Part shown: positions 34,482 to 44,600 of the stretch, in pieces
Layout of the letters: each line of letters opens with the position of its first letter
Numbering within the stretch: the stretch's first letter is position 1
Assembly (NCBI RefSeq): GCF_019933155.2
Contig: NZ_CP082944.1
Location: forward strand, 1,614,001 to 1,678,000
Origin: Metabacillus dongyingensis
GTDB taxonomy: Bacteria > Bacillota > Bacilli > Bacillales > Bacillaceae
Direction of reading: 5' to 3'
DNA: 64,000 bases
The notes under the pieces: model-generated
Database searches by the model: none
Seen by the model: only the letters and a program-made list of their open reading frames with translations
What the model was told of the DNA's origin: nothing
Made by a program: the position numbers and the translations under genes

Positions 34482-34547
34482 TCACCTTGCAATTGACCGG
34501 TTTGCACCGAGCATTAATATATTATTCAATTTAACCTCTTCTCTCAT
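34482..34547 (-). pseudogene. N-terminal relic of an NAD(P)-binding oxidoreductase
   Basis: A TTG start at about 34529 (ribosome site AGAAGAGG; an ATG at 34547 is the alternative) opens MNNILMLGANRSIAR then TGA. This is the first strand and glycine loop of an NmrA/SDR Rossmann domain (NILxLGAxGxIA). It breaks off directly before the aldo/keto reductase relic, so a deletion has probably fused the remains of two genes. Confidence 0.5.
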
Positions 34548-34689
34548 TATTTGCAAAGTATAAGGTAATGAACAAGCTGCCCTAATAACCGGCAGCCGCA
34601 TTACTAAAGTTTTCTTTTTAGAGTTCTTGAATTGTAGCATAAAAAGCAAGGTGGGTAATAACTTCAATAAGGACCACGTCCGACAGAAC

Positions 34690-35047
34690 GTTTTCTTTTA
34701 CTTTATATTAATGAAATCCGGGTTGTAGCGTAATTACCGCTAGTGATCATGTTAAATAATGTAATAAATGATTGAATTCTCATCTTTATTTTGAAATAAT
34801 TGGTATTAAGTTAAAGGGAAGGATTGTAGAATATGATGATTGTTTAAAGGGGTTGCTTATGATATCCGATCCAGAATTTGATGAATAGAATAACTATTAT
34901 CTTCAATAATCGGAGGCTATTATGGAATTAACCATTTAAATTATAAAAGACTCAGAGCAAATACTCTAAGCCTTTTTTGTATTCCTGATCTTCTCTTTAC
35001 TAAATTTGCAAGGAAATTTCATAGCAATTTTCAGGTATTGTATACTT
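34690..35047. other. Intergenic, no gene seen
   Basis: Multiple stops in all frames. A weak hairpin around 34951-34980 (AGAG-CAAATA-CTCT then CCTTTTTT) may terminate a short + strand transcript. Otherwise nothing recognisable. Confidence 0.4.
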
Positions 35048-36292
35048 TTAACGCTGCTCCTCCCAAACAGGGAAATCCAGATAAAATATAGTACCGTTTT
35101 CGTCACTGCTTGCCGTCATTGTACCCTTATGGTTCTCGACAATTTTTTTCGAAACAGAGAGACCGAGTCCTGTTCCGCTGTCTTTTGTAGAGAAGAATGG
35201 ATCGAATATATGATGCAGAGCGGAAGGGATAATGCCTTTTCCATTATCAGAAAAACTGATTTGCAGCCGATTTTCCTGGCGCGTGCAAGAGATGTGAATT
35301 CTAAGCGGATCTGTGTTTTTTGCCTGAAAAGAATTTTGAAACAAATTCAGAAAGACCTGAAGAAGTTCATCCTTATTTCCAAGGATATATATCCCTTCTG
35401 CAGTGGGGTCAATTTTGACTTGAAACTCAATGGAGTAAAGAAGCGATTCGCTTTCTAAGATTCTTCCTAAATGATTCAGGAGAAATTCTTTCACTTCAAA
35501 ATGCTCAGACCGAATTTCGGCAGGTTTTGCGATGCTCAGGAAATCTGAAATGATTTTATTTGCCCGGTCGATTTCAGGAATTAAAATTGTCTGAAATAAG
35601 CTTTTCGTTTCAGGATCTGCTGAAGCTTGAAGCACCTGAAGAAAGCCTCGGACCGTTGTTAATGGATTTCTGATTTCATGGGCAATTCCAGCGGCAATTC
35701 TGCCGGCGATCGCCTGTTTTTCGGCTTCTTTTATAGCGTTTAAAAAGTAGAAGGTGCCGATTACCCGTTTAATGGATCCGTCGCTATTCCAGAGGATTTT
35801 CGTATTCAGGATTCCATAATTTTTATCAAGTACTTCACGGTCAATGAATTCAATCCCGGTGCGGGCGGTTTCAAGTGTCAGAAGCTGATCGTCTGGAATG
35901 CATACAAGCTCCCTTAAATGCCTGCCGATAATCTCGTCCCGGTTGACCCCGTGATCCTTTGCTGCTTGAAGATTGCATAAAGTAACAATGCCCGCTTCAT
36001 CAATAAAAACAACATGATGGGCAACTAAATCGAAGATGTCGGATAGAAAAGCTTCTGTGTGATGAAATGAATCAATAGCTGATGATGATAGGCAGAGGCG
36101 CTGATTTGTGTGAGCCGTCAGCTGTGCGCTGGTCATTTTCTGAATGGATGGAGGCAAGTCTGCCTTCTCTTTGCAAACCGCAAGCTCGAGTTCCGGATTT
36201 ACATAAGTAAATGCAGTAGGCCATTGTGTGATGAGTTCTTTTAAAAGCTGATTTTCTTTTCGTAATGTTTCTAGTTCATTATCAATTTTCAT
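35048..36292 (-). CDS. PAS-domain sensor histidine kinase
   Basis: A 414-residue kinase without transmembrane segments, so probably a soluble sensor. Start chosen at ATG 36292 because GAGG lies nine bases upstream; the frame extends further with no ribosome site. A coiled-coil N-terminus is followed by a PAS domain (about 95-190: VVFIDEAGIVTLCNLQAA). The dimerisation box GIAHEIRNPLTTVRGF carries the phosphoacceptor His near residue 210. The ATPase domain has NLFQNSFQAK (N box), FSDNGKGI (G1) and GTGLGLS (G2). The type matches Kin/NtrB-like kinases of Bacillus. No response regulator is adjacent, so it may feed the sporulation phosphorelay or an unlinked partner. Confidence 0.92.
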   Translation of the reverse strand: MKIDNELETLRKENQLLKELITQWPTAFTYVNPELELAVCKEKADLPPSIQKMTSAQLTAHTNQRLCLSSSAIDSFHHTEAFLSDIFDLVAHHVVFIDEAGIVTLCNLQAAKDHGVNRDEIIGRHLRELVCIPDDQLLTLETARTGIEFIDREVLDKNYGILNTKILWNSDGSIKRVIGTFYFLNAIKEAEKQAIAGRIAAGIAHEIRNPLTTVRGFLQVLQASADPETKSLFQTILIPEIDRANKIISDFLSIAKPAEIRSEHFEVKEFLLNHLGRILESESLLYSIEFQVKIDPTAEGIYILGNKDELLQVFLNLFQNSFQAKNTDPLRIHISCTRQENRLQISFSDNGKGIIPSALHHIFDPFFSTKDSGTGLGLSVSKKIVENHKGTMTASSDENGTIFYLDFPVWEEQR

Positions 36293-36477
36293 TCTTTCCA
36301 GCCTCATATGAGAAAAATATAGTTCAACTTTTAAAACTATATAACAATTAAACATGTTTGACAATTACTAACAGCGTGATTAAAAGAATAGGCGTCAGAT
36401 AATGTCACAAAATAGTTTAATATTTAAGCCGTTTAGGGAATAATCTCATAAAAGCAATCATAATGGGGGAATTTATT

Positions 36478-37335
36478 TTGACGACCATTCGAAAACCAGA
36501 TCAGACGTTAGCCTGTTTTAGCGAATATGATTCATTAAAGCGGGTGCTGGTATGTCAGCCAAACTATATGCGGATCACCGAAGTTATTAATGAAACACAG
36601 AGGCATTATGCCGATGAAAATATAGATTCAGAGCTCGCAATCAGACAGCATCAGCAGTTTGTCCGGACATTAGAGGAAAATGGGGCAGAAGTAATTATGC
36701 TCACACCTTATGAAAAATACCCTGAGCAAGTATTCACCCGTGACATCGGCTTCACTTTAGGCAAAACCGTTTACGTTTCGGAAATGGGCCAGGACATCAG
36801 ACAGGGAGAGGAAGAAGTGCTGCGCAGCTGGCTTGATGTACAGGGCTATCCGCAGCAATGTCTGAAAGAACACCGGATTGAAGGCGGAGACGTGATCATC
36901 GACAGAACGGCTATTTTCGTTGGGGTGAGTGACAGAACGTGTATGCATGCGATCGAAAAACTGCAGTCGCTTGTTCCAGCCTTTGAGGTTATACCTGTTC
37001 CGATAAATGAAAAATACCTTCATCTAGACTGTGTATTTAATGTCCTGTCCGAAACGGAAGCCCTGATCTTTCCATATGCTTTTGAAGAGAAAGAACTGAA
37101 AATGCTTAAGCGGCGCTACAACTTAATTGAAGTATCGGAAGCCGAACAGTTTACAATGGGCACAAACGTCCTTTCGATAGGCGATAGAAAAATCATCAGT
37201 CTTCCTGTTAATAAAAATGTAAACAAACAGCTCAGAGACAGAGGGTATGAGGTGATTGAAGTGGATATCACTGAAATCATCAAATCTGGAGGCTCTTTCA
37301 GATGCTGTACATTACCTATTTTAAGAGCGGTATAA
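36478..37335 (+). CDS. Dimethylarginine dimethylaminohydrolase family protein
   Basis: A 285-residue amidinotransferase-fold hydrolase. TTG 36478 is chosen because GGGGGAA precedes it; an ATG at 36463 would put the site inside the gene. FTRDIGFTLG (Asp), EHRIEGGDVII, LHLDCVFNVL (catalytic His) and the C-terminal SGGSFRCCTLP (catalytic Cys) form the DDAH/arginine deiminase active site. It resembles B. subtilis YkgA. The likely reaction is hydrolysis of methylated arginine or a related guanidino compound to citrulline plus amine. Divergent from the kinase gene and followed by its own terminator. Confidence 0.88.
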   Translation: MTTIRKPDQTLACFSEYDSLKRVLVCQPNYMRITEVINETQRHYADENIDSELAIRQHQQFVRTLEENGAEVIMLTPYEKYPEQVFTRDIGFTLGKTVYVSEMGQDIRQGEEEVLRSWLDVQGYPQQCLKEHRIEGGDVIIDRTAIFVGVSDRTCMHAIEKLQSLVPAFEVIPVPINEKYLHLDCVFNVLSETEALIFPYAFEEKELKMLKRRYNLIEVSEAEQFTMGTNVLSIGDRKIISLPVNKNVNKQLRDRGYEVIEVDITEIIKSGGSFRCCTLPILRAV

Positions 37336-37346
37336 AGGGTATAAGC

Positions 37347-37377
37347 GCCGGCTGCTAAAATGAGCAGCCGGCTTTTC
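37347..37377 (+). terminator. Terminator after the DDAH-like gene
   Basis: GCCGGCTGCT and AGCAGCCGGC pair perfectly over a 6-nt loop, followed by TTTTCC. Confidence 0.9.
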
Positions 37378-37550
37378 CTGTAATCAATCAATCTAGCTTT
37401 CGGGAGTTAGGAGCCATTGCAAATTAATTGGGCTCTTTCAAAGAAAATTCGCGGCTATTCTTACATAATTACGCATAAATGAGATATACAGCCTCATGTC
37501 TAAAAGGAAAGCTGGCACACCATTAGAGTCGCTTTATGGCGGTAATAGGA

Positions 37551-37580
37551 ACTTAAATATTTGGTCCTGGACATTTAAGT
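37551..37580 (+). promoter_or_regulatory. Possible extra operator for the LacI-type regulator
   Basis: ACTTAAAT (37551) and ATTTAAGT (37573) form an inverted repeat with 14 bp between the arms. The arms share CTTAAA with the two compact operators. Spacing is unusual, so confidence is low. Confidence 0.35.
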
Positions 37581-37599
37581 CAATGATCTGTATACTCAA

Positions 37600-37613
37600 C
37601 TTAAACGATTAAG
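37600..37613 (+). promoter_or_regulatory. LacI-type operator (autoregulatory)
   Basis: CTTAAACGATTAAG has the central CG palindrome of LacI-family operators, with one mismatch to perfect symmetry. It sits 17 bp before the regulator's start and matches the site before the glycosidase. Confidence 0.72.
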
Positions 37614-37630
37614 TGAAAATGGTGAAAGAG

Positions 37631-38548
37631 ATGAAAAAAGCAACAATGAAAGATATTGCGTCTCAAGCGAATGTTTCTGTTGCGACTGTGAGCTACGTTT
37701 TAAATAATGCAGAAAATCAATCGATTCCAGCAGAGACAAAGGAACGTGTGCTCCAGATTGCAAAGAAATTGAATTATGTGCCTAACCTTGCTGCAAGATC
37801 ACTTGTTAAGCAGAAGACAGGGTTAATCGGAATTCTTATAAACCGCTCTGCACACGAAGGGGTATGGAGACGCGCGCATCACGCCGAGTTTATTTTTGAG
37901 CTTGAGCAGCTGCTGACAAAACAGGGGTATCACGTTGTGCTTTCAAGTATTGATGTGGAGAAGCCCAATCTTGAGATTATCGCAGAACGGAAGCTTGATG
38001 GCGTTTTCCTGATTGATGTCCGGGAAGATTTCTTCTACAGCATCTCAAACACCGTTCCAGCAGGAGTGCCGCTCGTACTCGTTGACAGTGTAATTGATGA
38101 TGAATTGTTTTACAAGGTCATGTTTGATTACAAGAGAGCTTTTTCAGCTGCAAAAAAACAGCTGAAAGGAAAATCAGCCGTTTTAATTATGGAGAAGTTT
38201 CACAATGCTGGACTTACTGAGCATATTAAGATGGCGTCGGGTCTTTCAGAGGGTGACATACATCTTATGGAGGATGAAAAAGTCCTTGCTGAATTTTTAG
38301 CAAGGAACACTGATCAATCAGCGATTATTCTAAACGAGTTTTTGGCCTCCACTGTATCGAAATTCCGGAACATTGAAGATGATGCCGTGATTTGCACATC
38401 CAATTGTCCGGAGATCCTTCCTGTGGGAGCAAAAATGGTTTTATTCAGGGATTCTAAAGCGAATATTGCATTCAAGGTTTTATCCGATCTTATTAAAGAC
38501 AACAGAGGTTTGCATTTAGAAAAATACACTAATATACCGGCAGAGTAG
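37631..38548 (+). CDS. LacI-family transcriptional regulator
   Basis: A 305-residue DNA-binding repressor. ATG 37631 is preferred (GGTGAAAGAG upstream), although in-frame GTG 37613 and ATG 37619 exist. The helix-turn-helix and hinge read TMKDIASQANVSVATVSYVL and YVPNLAARSL (residues 5-60). A periplasmic-binding-like sensor domain follows (GLIGILINRS, DGVFLIDVRE). Its N-terminal domain is strong but the C-terminal part is shorter and more diverged than usual. Operators with the same core lie before its own gene and before the glycosidase, so it probably controls both in response to a maltodextrin-type sugar. Confidence 0.92.
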   Translation: MKKATMKDIASQANVSVATVSYVLNNAENQSIPAETKERVLQIAKKLNYVPNLAARSLVKQKTGLIGILINRSAHEGVWRRAHHAEFIFELEQLLTKQGYHVVLSSIDVEKPNLEIIAERKLDGVFLIDVREDFFYSISNTVPAGVPLVLVDSVIDDELFYKVMFDYKRAFSAAKKQLKGKSAVLIMEKFHNAGLTEHIKMASGLSEGDIHLMEDEKVLAEFLARNTDQSAIILNEFLASTVSKFRNIEDDAVICTSNCPEILPVGAKMVLFRDSKANIAFKVLSDLIKDNRGLHLEKYTNIPAE

Positions 38549-38570
38549 CTTCTGCTTTTTTCTACCGTTA

Positions 38571-38584
38571 CTTAAACGTTTAAG
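38571..38584 (+). promoter_or_regulatory. LacI-type operator before the glycosidase
   Basis: CTTAAACGTTTAAG is a perfect 14-bp palindrome with central CG, between the regulator stop and the glycosidase ribosome site (GGGGGAA at 38594). Confidence 0.82.
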
Positions 38585-38609
38585 TCTAGAATTGGGGGAA
38601 CTGAATCCG

Positions 38610-40373
38610 ATGTTAAAAGAAGCGGTTTACCACCGTCCTAAAAATAATTTTGCATATGCTTATGATAAAGATACGCTGCACATCCGTCTGCAGACAAAGA
38701 AAAATGATGCTGAAAAGGTGAATTTGATCTGGGGAGATCCATTCACGTGGGAGCAGGAAAGCAAAGGAGTCTGGAAATGGAAGTCTGAAGAGCATATCGG
38801 GATGACTCTGCTTGGAAGAACGGAGCTTTACGATATTTGGACGGCTGCGCTTAAACCACCGCATAGACGTTTGAAGTATGGGTTTGAGATACTATCGGGA
38901 GATCAAACACTCATTTTTACGGAGCAGGGATTTTTGGATAAAAAGCCGCAAGATCATAACGGTTACTATTTTACCTTCCCTTATATTAATGAAGAAGATA
39001 TTTTTGCTGCCCCGTCATGGGTCAAGGACACGGTCTGGTATCAGATTTTTCCTGAACGCTTTGCGAATGGAGACCAAGCCCTGAACCCTAAAGATGCTTT
39101 GCCTTGGGGAAGTACAGAGCCGACAGCAGCGAACAGCTTTGGCGGAGACTTTAAAGGGATCATTCAAAATATTAATTACCTTGTGAAGCTTGGGATTACG
39201 GGTATTTATTTCACCCCTATTTTTAAAGCGTTTTCGAATCACAAGTACGATACGATTGATTATTTAGAAATTGATCCGCAGTTTGGAGACAAAGAAACGT
39301 TTAAAAAGTTAATGAAGGTCTGTCATGAAAATGGCATTAAAGTGATGCTTGATGCTGTGTTTAATCATTGCGGCTATGAGTTTCCGCCGTTTCAGGATGT
39401 GGTCGTAAACGGAGAAGCGTCAAAATATAGAGATTGGTTCCACATTGATCAGTTTCCGCTGAAAAAAGACGGCAAGGTTCATTACGAAACGTTCGGTTTC
39501 TCGGAAAATATGCCAAAGCTCAGAACAGGGAATCCTGAAGTGCGGGAATATTTGCTTGAAGTTGGGCGGTACTGGGTGAAGGAATTTGGCATTGACGGAT
39601 GGAGACTCGATGTGGCAAATGAGGTTTCCCATGACTTCTGGCGCGAGTTCCGCAAAGAAATTAAAACGATTGATCCTGAGGTTTATATTTTAGGAGAGGT
39701 GTGGCATGATGCAATGCCTTGGCTGCAGGGTGATCAGTTTGATGCAGTAATGAATTATCCGTACACAAGTGTGGCAATCGACTATTTTGCTCACGGAAAA
39801 GTAACGGCATCAGAATTTATCAGCCGAACATCAGAAGCTCTACTTATGTATCCTGAGCAAGTGTCGGAAGTTGCATTTAACTTGCTTGGAAGTCATGACA
39901 CTCCTCGTATCGCTACTGTCTGCGGAGAAAATACAGATAAAGTAAAGCAGCTTTTCGCTTTTCTGCTTTCATCACCGGGCGCACCGTGTATTTATTATGG
40001 GGACGAAATAGGCATGACGGGCGTGATGGATCCAGGCTGCCGTAAATGCATGATTTGGGATGAGGAAAAACAGGACGGGGAATTATTGAAATTTATTACG
40101 CAGATGATTGAGCTTCGCAAAAACAATCCGGCCTTCGGCAACAAGGGGAAAATTCAATTTGTCGAAGCTGGCCGAGAAGATCAGCATATCATGTATACAA
40201 AAACGTTTAACGATGAGAAAATCCTGTTCATTTTAAACGGGGAAAATCATCCAATTGATGTTTCTCTTCCTGAGAATTTAAAGAAGGCTTCATGCCTATT
40301 AACAGGTCAAGAGATTTTAAGTTCAACACTTGCACTTGATGCTCATGGGCTCAGCATCATCTCATATGAATAA
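38610..40373 (+). CDS. GH13 glycosidase (cyclomaltodextrinase/neopullulanase type)
   Basis: A 587-residue alpha-glucan hydrolase. ATG 38610 follows GGGGGAA at the right distance; an in-frame TTG at 38592 includes the site itself. The N-terminal ~125 residues form the CBM34-like domain of intracellular maltogenic amylases. The barrel shows WYQIFPERFANGD, DGWRLDVANE (nucleophile Asp), ILGEVWHD (acid Glu) and LGSHDTPR (third Asp). No signal peptide, so it degrades imported maltodextrins or cyclodextrins in the cytoplasm. No sugar transporter is adjacent, unlike most maltodextrin clusters. Controlled by the adjacent LacI protein on operator evidence. Confidence 0.93.
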   Translation: MLKEAVYHRPKNNFAYAYDKDTLHIRLQTKKNDAEKVNLIWGDPFTWEQESKGVWKWKSEEHIGMTLLGRTELYDIWTAALKPPHRRLKYGFEILSGDQTLIFTEQGFLDKKPQDHNGYYFTFPYINEEDIFAAPSWVKDTVWYQIFPERFANGDQALNPKDALPWGSTEPTAANSFGGDFKGIIQNINYLVKLGITGIYFTPIFKAFSNHKYDTIDYLEIDPQFGDKETFKKLMKVCHENGIKVMLDAVFNHCGYEFPPFQDVVVNGEASKYRDWFHIDQFPLKKDGKVHYETFGFSENMPKLRTGNPEVREYLLEVGRYWVKEFGIDGWRLDVANEVSHDFWREFRKEIKTIDPEVYILGEVWHDAMPWLQGDQFDAVMNYPYTSVAIDYFAHGKVTASEFISRTSEALLMYPEQVSEVAFNLLGSHDTPRIATVCGENTDKVKQLFAFLLSSPGAPCIYYGDEIGMTGVMDPGCRKCMIWDEEKQDGELLKFITQMIELRKNNPAFGNKGKIQFVEAGREDQHIMYTKTFNDEKILFILNGENHPIDVSLPENLKKASCLLTGQEILSSTLALDAHGLSIISYE

Positions 40374-40383
40374 GGTCAATCAG

Positions 40384-40412
40384 CCGATTTCCCATTATGG
40401 GGTATCGGTTTT
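40384..40412 (+). terminator. Terminator after the glycosidase
   Basis: CCGAT...ATCGG with an inner CCCAT-T-ATGGG stem, then TTTTG. Confidence 0.7.
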
Positions 40413-40477
40413 GCTATTTTAAGGATGTTTGAAACTGTTATAATATAGAAAAAGCAACTAAAAGGAGAGAATCTAAT

Positions 40478-41512
40478 TTGAATGAAACGATGCAGCTGAT
40501 CAAAGAGCTCGTGTCCATACCGAGTCCATCTGGGAATACAAATGAAGTGATTACATATGTAGAAAACTATTTGGCTGAATGTCAAATCGAGACGAGACGC
40601 AATCGCAAAGGCGGACTGCTTGCAACCATTCCGGGAAGAGACAATTCACATCACCGCATGCTGACAGCGCACGTTGATACGCTTGGGGCAATCGTAAAAG
40701 AAATTAAAGCAAGCGGACGGCTGACGATTGATTTAATCGGAGGTTTTAACTATAACTCGATTGAAGGTGAATATTGCAAAATCGAATCTTCATCGGGCAA
40801 GATGTTTACAGGTACAATCCTGATGCACCAGACTTCAGTTCATGTCTATAAAGATGCAGGAAAAGCAGAACGGAATCAGGCCAACATGGAGATCCGCCTT
40901 GATGAAACGGTGGAAAATGCCGATGATGTAAGGGCACTCGGCATTGAAGTCGGAGACTTTGTCTCGTTTGATCCCCGTGTGGAAGTGACGGATAATGGCT
41001 TTATTAAATCCCGTCATTTAGATGATAAAGCAAGTGTTGCGCTTTTGCTTATGCTTATGAAGCAAATCAAGGAAGAAAAATTACTGCTGCCATATACAAC
41101 TCATTTTTTAATATCAAATAACGAAGAAATCGGCTACGGCGGAAATTCTAATATCACACCTGAAACAGTCGAATATTTAGCTGTAGATATGGGTGCGATG
41201 GGTGACGGACAGTCAACGGATGAGTACACCGTTTCAATTTGTGTGAAAGATGCAAGCGGTCCTTACCATTATGAGCTCCGCAAAAACTTAACGAATCTGG
41301 CGAAAGAGCACAACATTGGCTTTAAATTAGATATTTATCCTTACTATGGATCTGATGCATCAGCAGCGATCCGTTCCGGCCATGATATTGTTCATGGATT
41401 AATCGGACCGGGAATCGACTCCTCACACGCGTTTGAACGCACTCACAAAGACTCGCTTGAAAATACTGCGAAGCTGCTTTATCACTATGTGAAATCTGCT
41501 ATGGTTCTGTAA
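40478..41512 (+). CDS. M42 family metallopeptidase
   Basis: A 344-residue zinc aminopeptidase of the M42 (glutamyl aminopeptidase/YsdC) family. TTG 40478 follows AAAGGAGAG; TATAAT near 40438 is a likely -10. Metal ligands and catalytic residues are in LTAHVDTLG (His, Asp), SRHLDDKAS (Asp), NNEEIGYGG (two Glu), AVDMGAMGDG (Asp) and SSHAFERTH (His). A complete active site and normal length. M42 enzymes form tetrahedral particles that trim peptides; earlier annotations as cellulases are wrong. It stands alone between terminators. Confidence 0.92.
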   Translation: MNETMQLIKELVSIPSPSGNTNEVITYVENYLAECQIETRRNRKGGLLATIPGRDNSHHRMLTAHVDTLGAIVKEIKASGRLTIDLIGGFNYNSIEGEYCKIESSSGKMFTGTILMHQTSVHVYKDAGKAERNQANMEIRLDETVENADDVRALGIEVGDFVSFDPRVEVTDNGFIKSRHLDDKASVALLLMLMKQIKEEKLLLPYTTHFLISNNEEIGYGGNSNITPETVEYLAVDMGAMGDGQSTDEYTVSICVKDASGPYHYELRKNLTNLAKEHNIGFKLDIYPYYGSDASAAIRSGHDIVHGLIGPGIDSSHAFERTHKDSLENTAKLLYHYVKSAMVL

Positions 41513-41529
41513 AAAAAGGGTAACACCAG

Positions 41530-41559
41530 CAAGGAGCTGCGAGAAGCAGCTCCTTGTTT
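41530..41559 (+). terminator. Terminator after the M42 gene
   Basis: CAAGGAGCTGC-GAGAA-GCAGCTCCTTG is an 11-bp perfect stem followed by TTTAAAT. Confidence 0.8.
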
Positions 41560-41658
41560 AAATCTACCTTAAATATATAGAAATGTTTTCCAAGAAAGAA
41601 ATTTCTATGTTTTAATAGAAAATGTAAATATTATGAATCTATTAAGCGGAGGTTTCAA

Positions 41659-44600
41659 ATGACGAAAAGAAAGTTTAGCAGTTTCATGGCAGTCATTCTG
41701 ATTTTTGCCCTGTTTTTCAGCCAATTTTCTGTAAAGGATGTTTTGGCAGCAGAAGCAGATGTGCCGAAAGAAGAAGCGAAATTAACCATTTCAGAACCAG
41801 TGGAAGGTTTGTTTGAGGAATCGGAACAAGTACAGTGGTACACGATAGATCCAACGGAAGCAGAAATTAAAGATTACACGCACCTGCGCGTAAAGCTTCA
41901 ATCAGAAGCTGAATTGAATGTAACGGTATATTCCAGTCTTGAAAATGCAATTGATAATCGCGCATTCGACAGATATATGGGGTATTCTTATGCAGATCAG
42001 CCGGCAGTCATTGATTTCCCGGTAGCATGGGCGGGACCTTTTTATATTAAAGTAGAGCATTACACGGGTGAAGAAGAGGTCATAGAAGAAGAGATGACGA
42101 TTGAGGAAGAAGAGGAAGAGCCTGCAGAGCCACCCGCTTCCTATACGATCGGATATGATGGGATAACACTTCCTCCTTCTGAATATGTAAGTTCGGAAGA
42201 GTGTCCGGCAGAGCTTAGCACAAAAGAAAGAGAAAACGGCAAAAACATTTTAAAGGACTTGAGAACCATTCGTGAAGATGTCCTTGCTAAAACTGAAAAT
42301 GGAAAAGAATTATCTTCCATGTATTACAAGATTGCTCCATTTTTAAGCACGAAAATGGTTTTCAGCAAGACGATCCGCGATAACGTTTATCAGGATTTAG
42401 TCCAATTAAAAGGCTTATTTACAGATGTTGCAGAAAAAGGAAGCAGCAGTACGTATAAAATTACCCGCGCGGATCAAGATGCGATCAATCGTTTATATCA
42501 AACAGCGCTTGAATCAGTACCGTCTTTCCTTAAAGATCAAATTGAGAAAACCGGGAAAAGCATCGGTCTTTCAAATGTAACGAACAAAACCGTTTCTTCT
42601 ATTTTACAAAAAGGCGGATATGCAGTACCTGCTGCAAGCAGCTATGAAAACCGCGTCATTGTAAAGTTAAAAGAAGGAAAGAAATTAAGCAGCATTCAGG
42701 CAAAAACGAAATCATTTGGCATTCAGTCGGTTTCTCAGCTAAAAGCGAGTAAATCTGTTTTCCCTGATATGTATGTGATGGAAGTAGAAGGAAGCACAAC
42801 AGGCTATAAAGCTTCAGCGAGTTCTTTAAAAACAGCGGCAGGACAGCTTGCAAAGCTGCCGGAGGTTGAATTTGCGGAACCTGTTCAACAGTACAAAGCA
42901 TTTACTGCTGATACTCAATATCCATATCAATGGTCGCTGAAAAACGAAGGGAAAGATGGCGGCATTGCTGATGCTGACATTAAATTTGAACAGCTTCAAA
43001 AAGTATTAAAAGGCAGACAGCTGAGTGAAACAGTGATTGCTGTAGCTGACACCGGAGTAGATCATACTCTTGCAGATCTAAGCAGCAAGGTACTGACTGA
43101 AAAAGGCTACAACTTTATTGAGAAAAACTCAAATGCCATAGATGACAATGGGCATGGAACTCATGTTTCCGGCATCATTGCTGCTGAAGCAAATAACCAT
43201 TATTCAATGGCTGGCATTAATCCTCATGCCAAAATTCTTCCTGTAAAAGTCCTTGATGCAGCAGGAAGCGGCGACACAGAGCAAATTGCATTCGGAATTC
43301 GATATGCAGTTGATCAAGGTGCAGACGTGATCAACCTGAGTCTTGGCGGAGGATACAGCCGCGTCATCGAGAGTGCGTTAAAATATGCTTACGATCATGA
43401 TGTAACAGTTGTAGCAGCAAGCGGAAATGATGGCTTGGAAGAGCTTTCTTATCCTGCTTCTTCTAAGTATGTTATCTCAGTAGGCGGAACAAACCGCATT
43501 GATCTAGTATCGGATTATTCAAACTATGGAAAAGGGCTGGATCTAGTTGCACCAGGTACTGACATTCCTAGCATAATGCCTGATGGCAATGTAACGAATA
43601 TGACGGGAACATCAATGGCAACACCTCATGCAGCAGCAGCAGCAGGCCTGCTTCTTTCACATAATATGGATTTAACGCCGGGTGAAGTAGAACGAATCCT
43701 GACGAAATCTGCTGCTGACATTGCATTTGATGAACAAGATAACCCTATGGATGACTTGGAAGAATATCCATATGACGAAGAATACCCGTATCCTGAAGAA
43801 GAAGTCATTCCAGGTTATGACACAGTATCTGGCTGGGGCCGACTTGATTTATTCAGCGCTGTTAAAGCATTTGATCGAATGAATATTCCGGTGGAACGCA
43901 TTTCTGGTTCAGACCGTTATGAAACAGCTGTAAAAGTATCAAAAGAAAGCTTTACTGGGTCCGGAACAGTTGTCATTGCAACAGGCAAAAATTATCCGGA
44001 TGCATTAAGTGCAACTCCTCTTGCTCATAAACACAAGGCCCCTCTTTTATTAACAGACACGAATTCGCTTCCTGCTGTGGTAAAAGGTGAGCTTAAGCGC
44101 TTGGGAGCGAAAAAAGTTATTCTGGTTGGCGGAAAATCTGCCATAACTGCAAACGTAGAAAAAGAGCTGAAGGCTGCCGGCATAACATCGATTTCCAGAA
44201 TCAGCGGCATAGACCGTTATGAGACATCCGTTAATATTGCTAAACAGATTGGAACGGCGGATCGTGCTGTAGTTGCTACTGGCGAAAGCTTTGCAGACGC
44301 CTTATCCATTGCACCAATCGCTGCATCGAAAACGATGCCAATATTACTGACAAAGAAAAATGCAATACCGAATTCTGTCAGCCAATACGTTAAATCAAGC
44401 AGCATGAAGCAAACCTTTGTTATTGGCGGCACAGCTGTTGTGCCTGATAAAATTGCTAAAGTTTTCCCAAATCATAAACGCATCAGCGGGGCGACTCGTT
44501 ATGAAACAAACAGCAGCATCATCAGCTACTTTGCTGCTGACTTGAATATGTCGAGTCCGTTTATTGCAACTGGAACAAACTACCCTGATGCATTGTCAGG

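Noticed and set aside
35006..35458. 150-codon + strand ORF over the histidine kinase
   Set aside because: Antisense shadow of the well-supported kinase frame.
37511..37530. Sigma-54 promoter (TGGCAC) before the LacI gene
   Set aside because: TGGCAC at 37513 has no TTGC element at the required spacing.
40478..41512. Endoglucanase (cellulase M)
   Set aside because: The active-site ligands are those of M42 aminopeptidases; the cellulase label is a historical misannotation.
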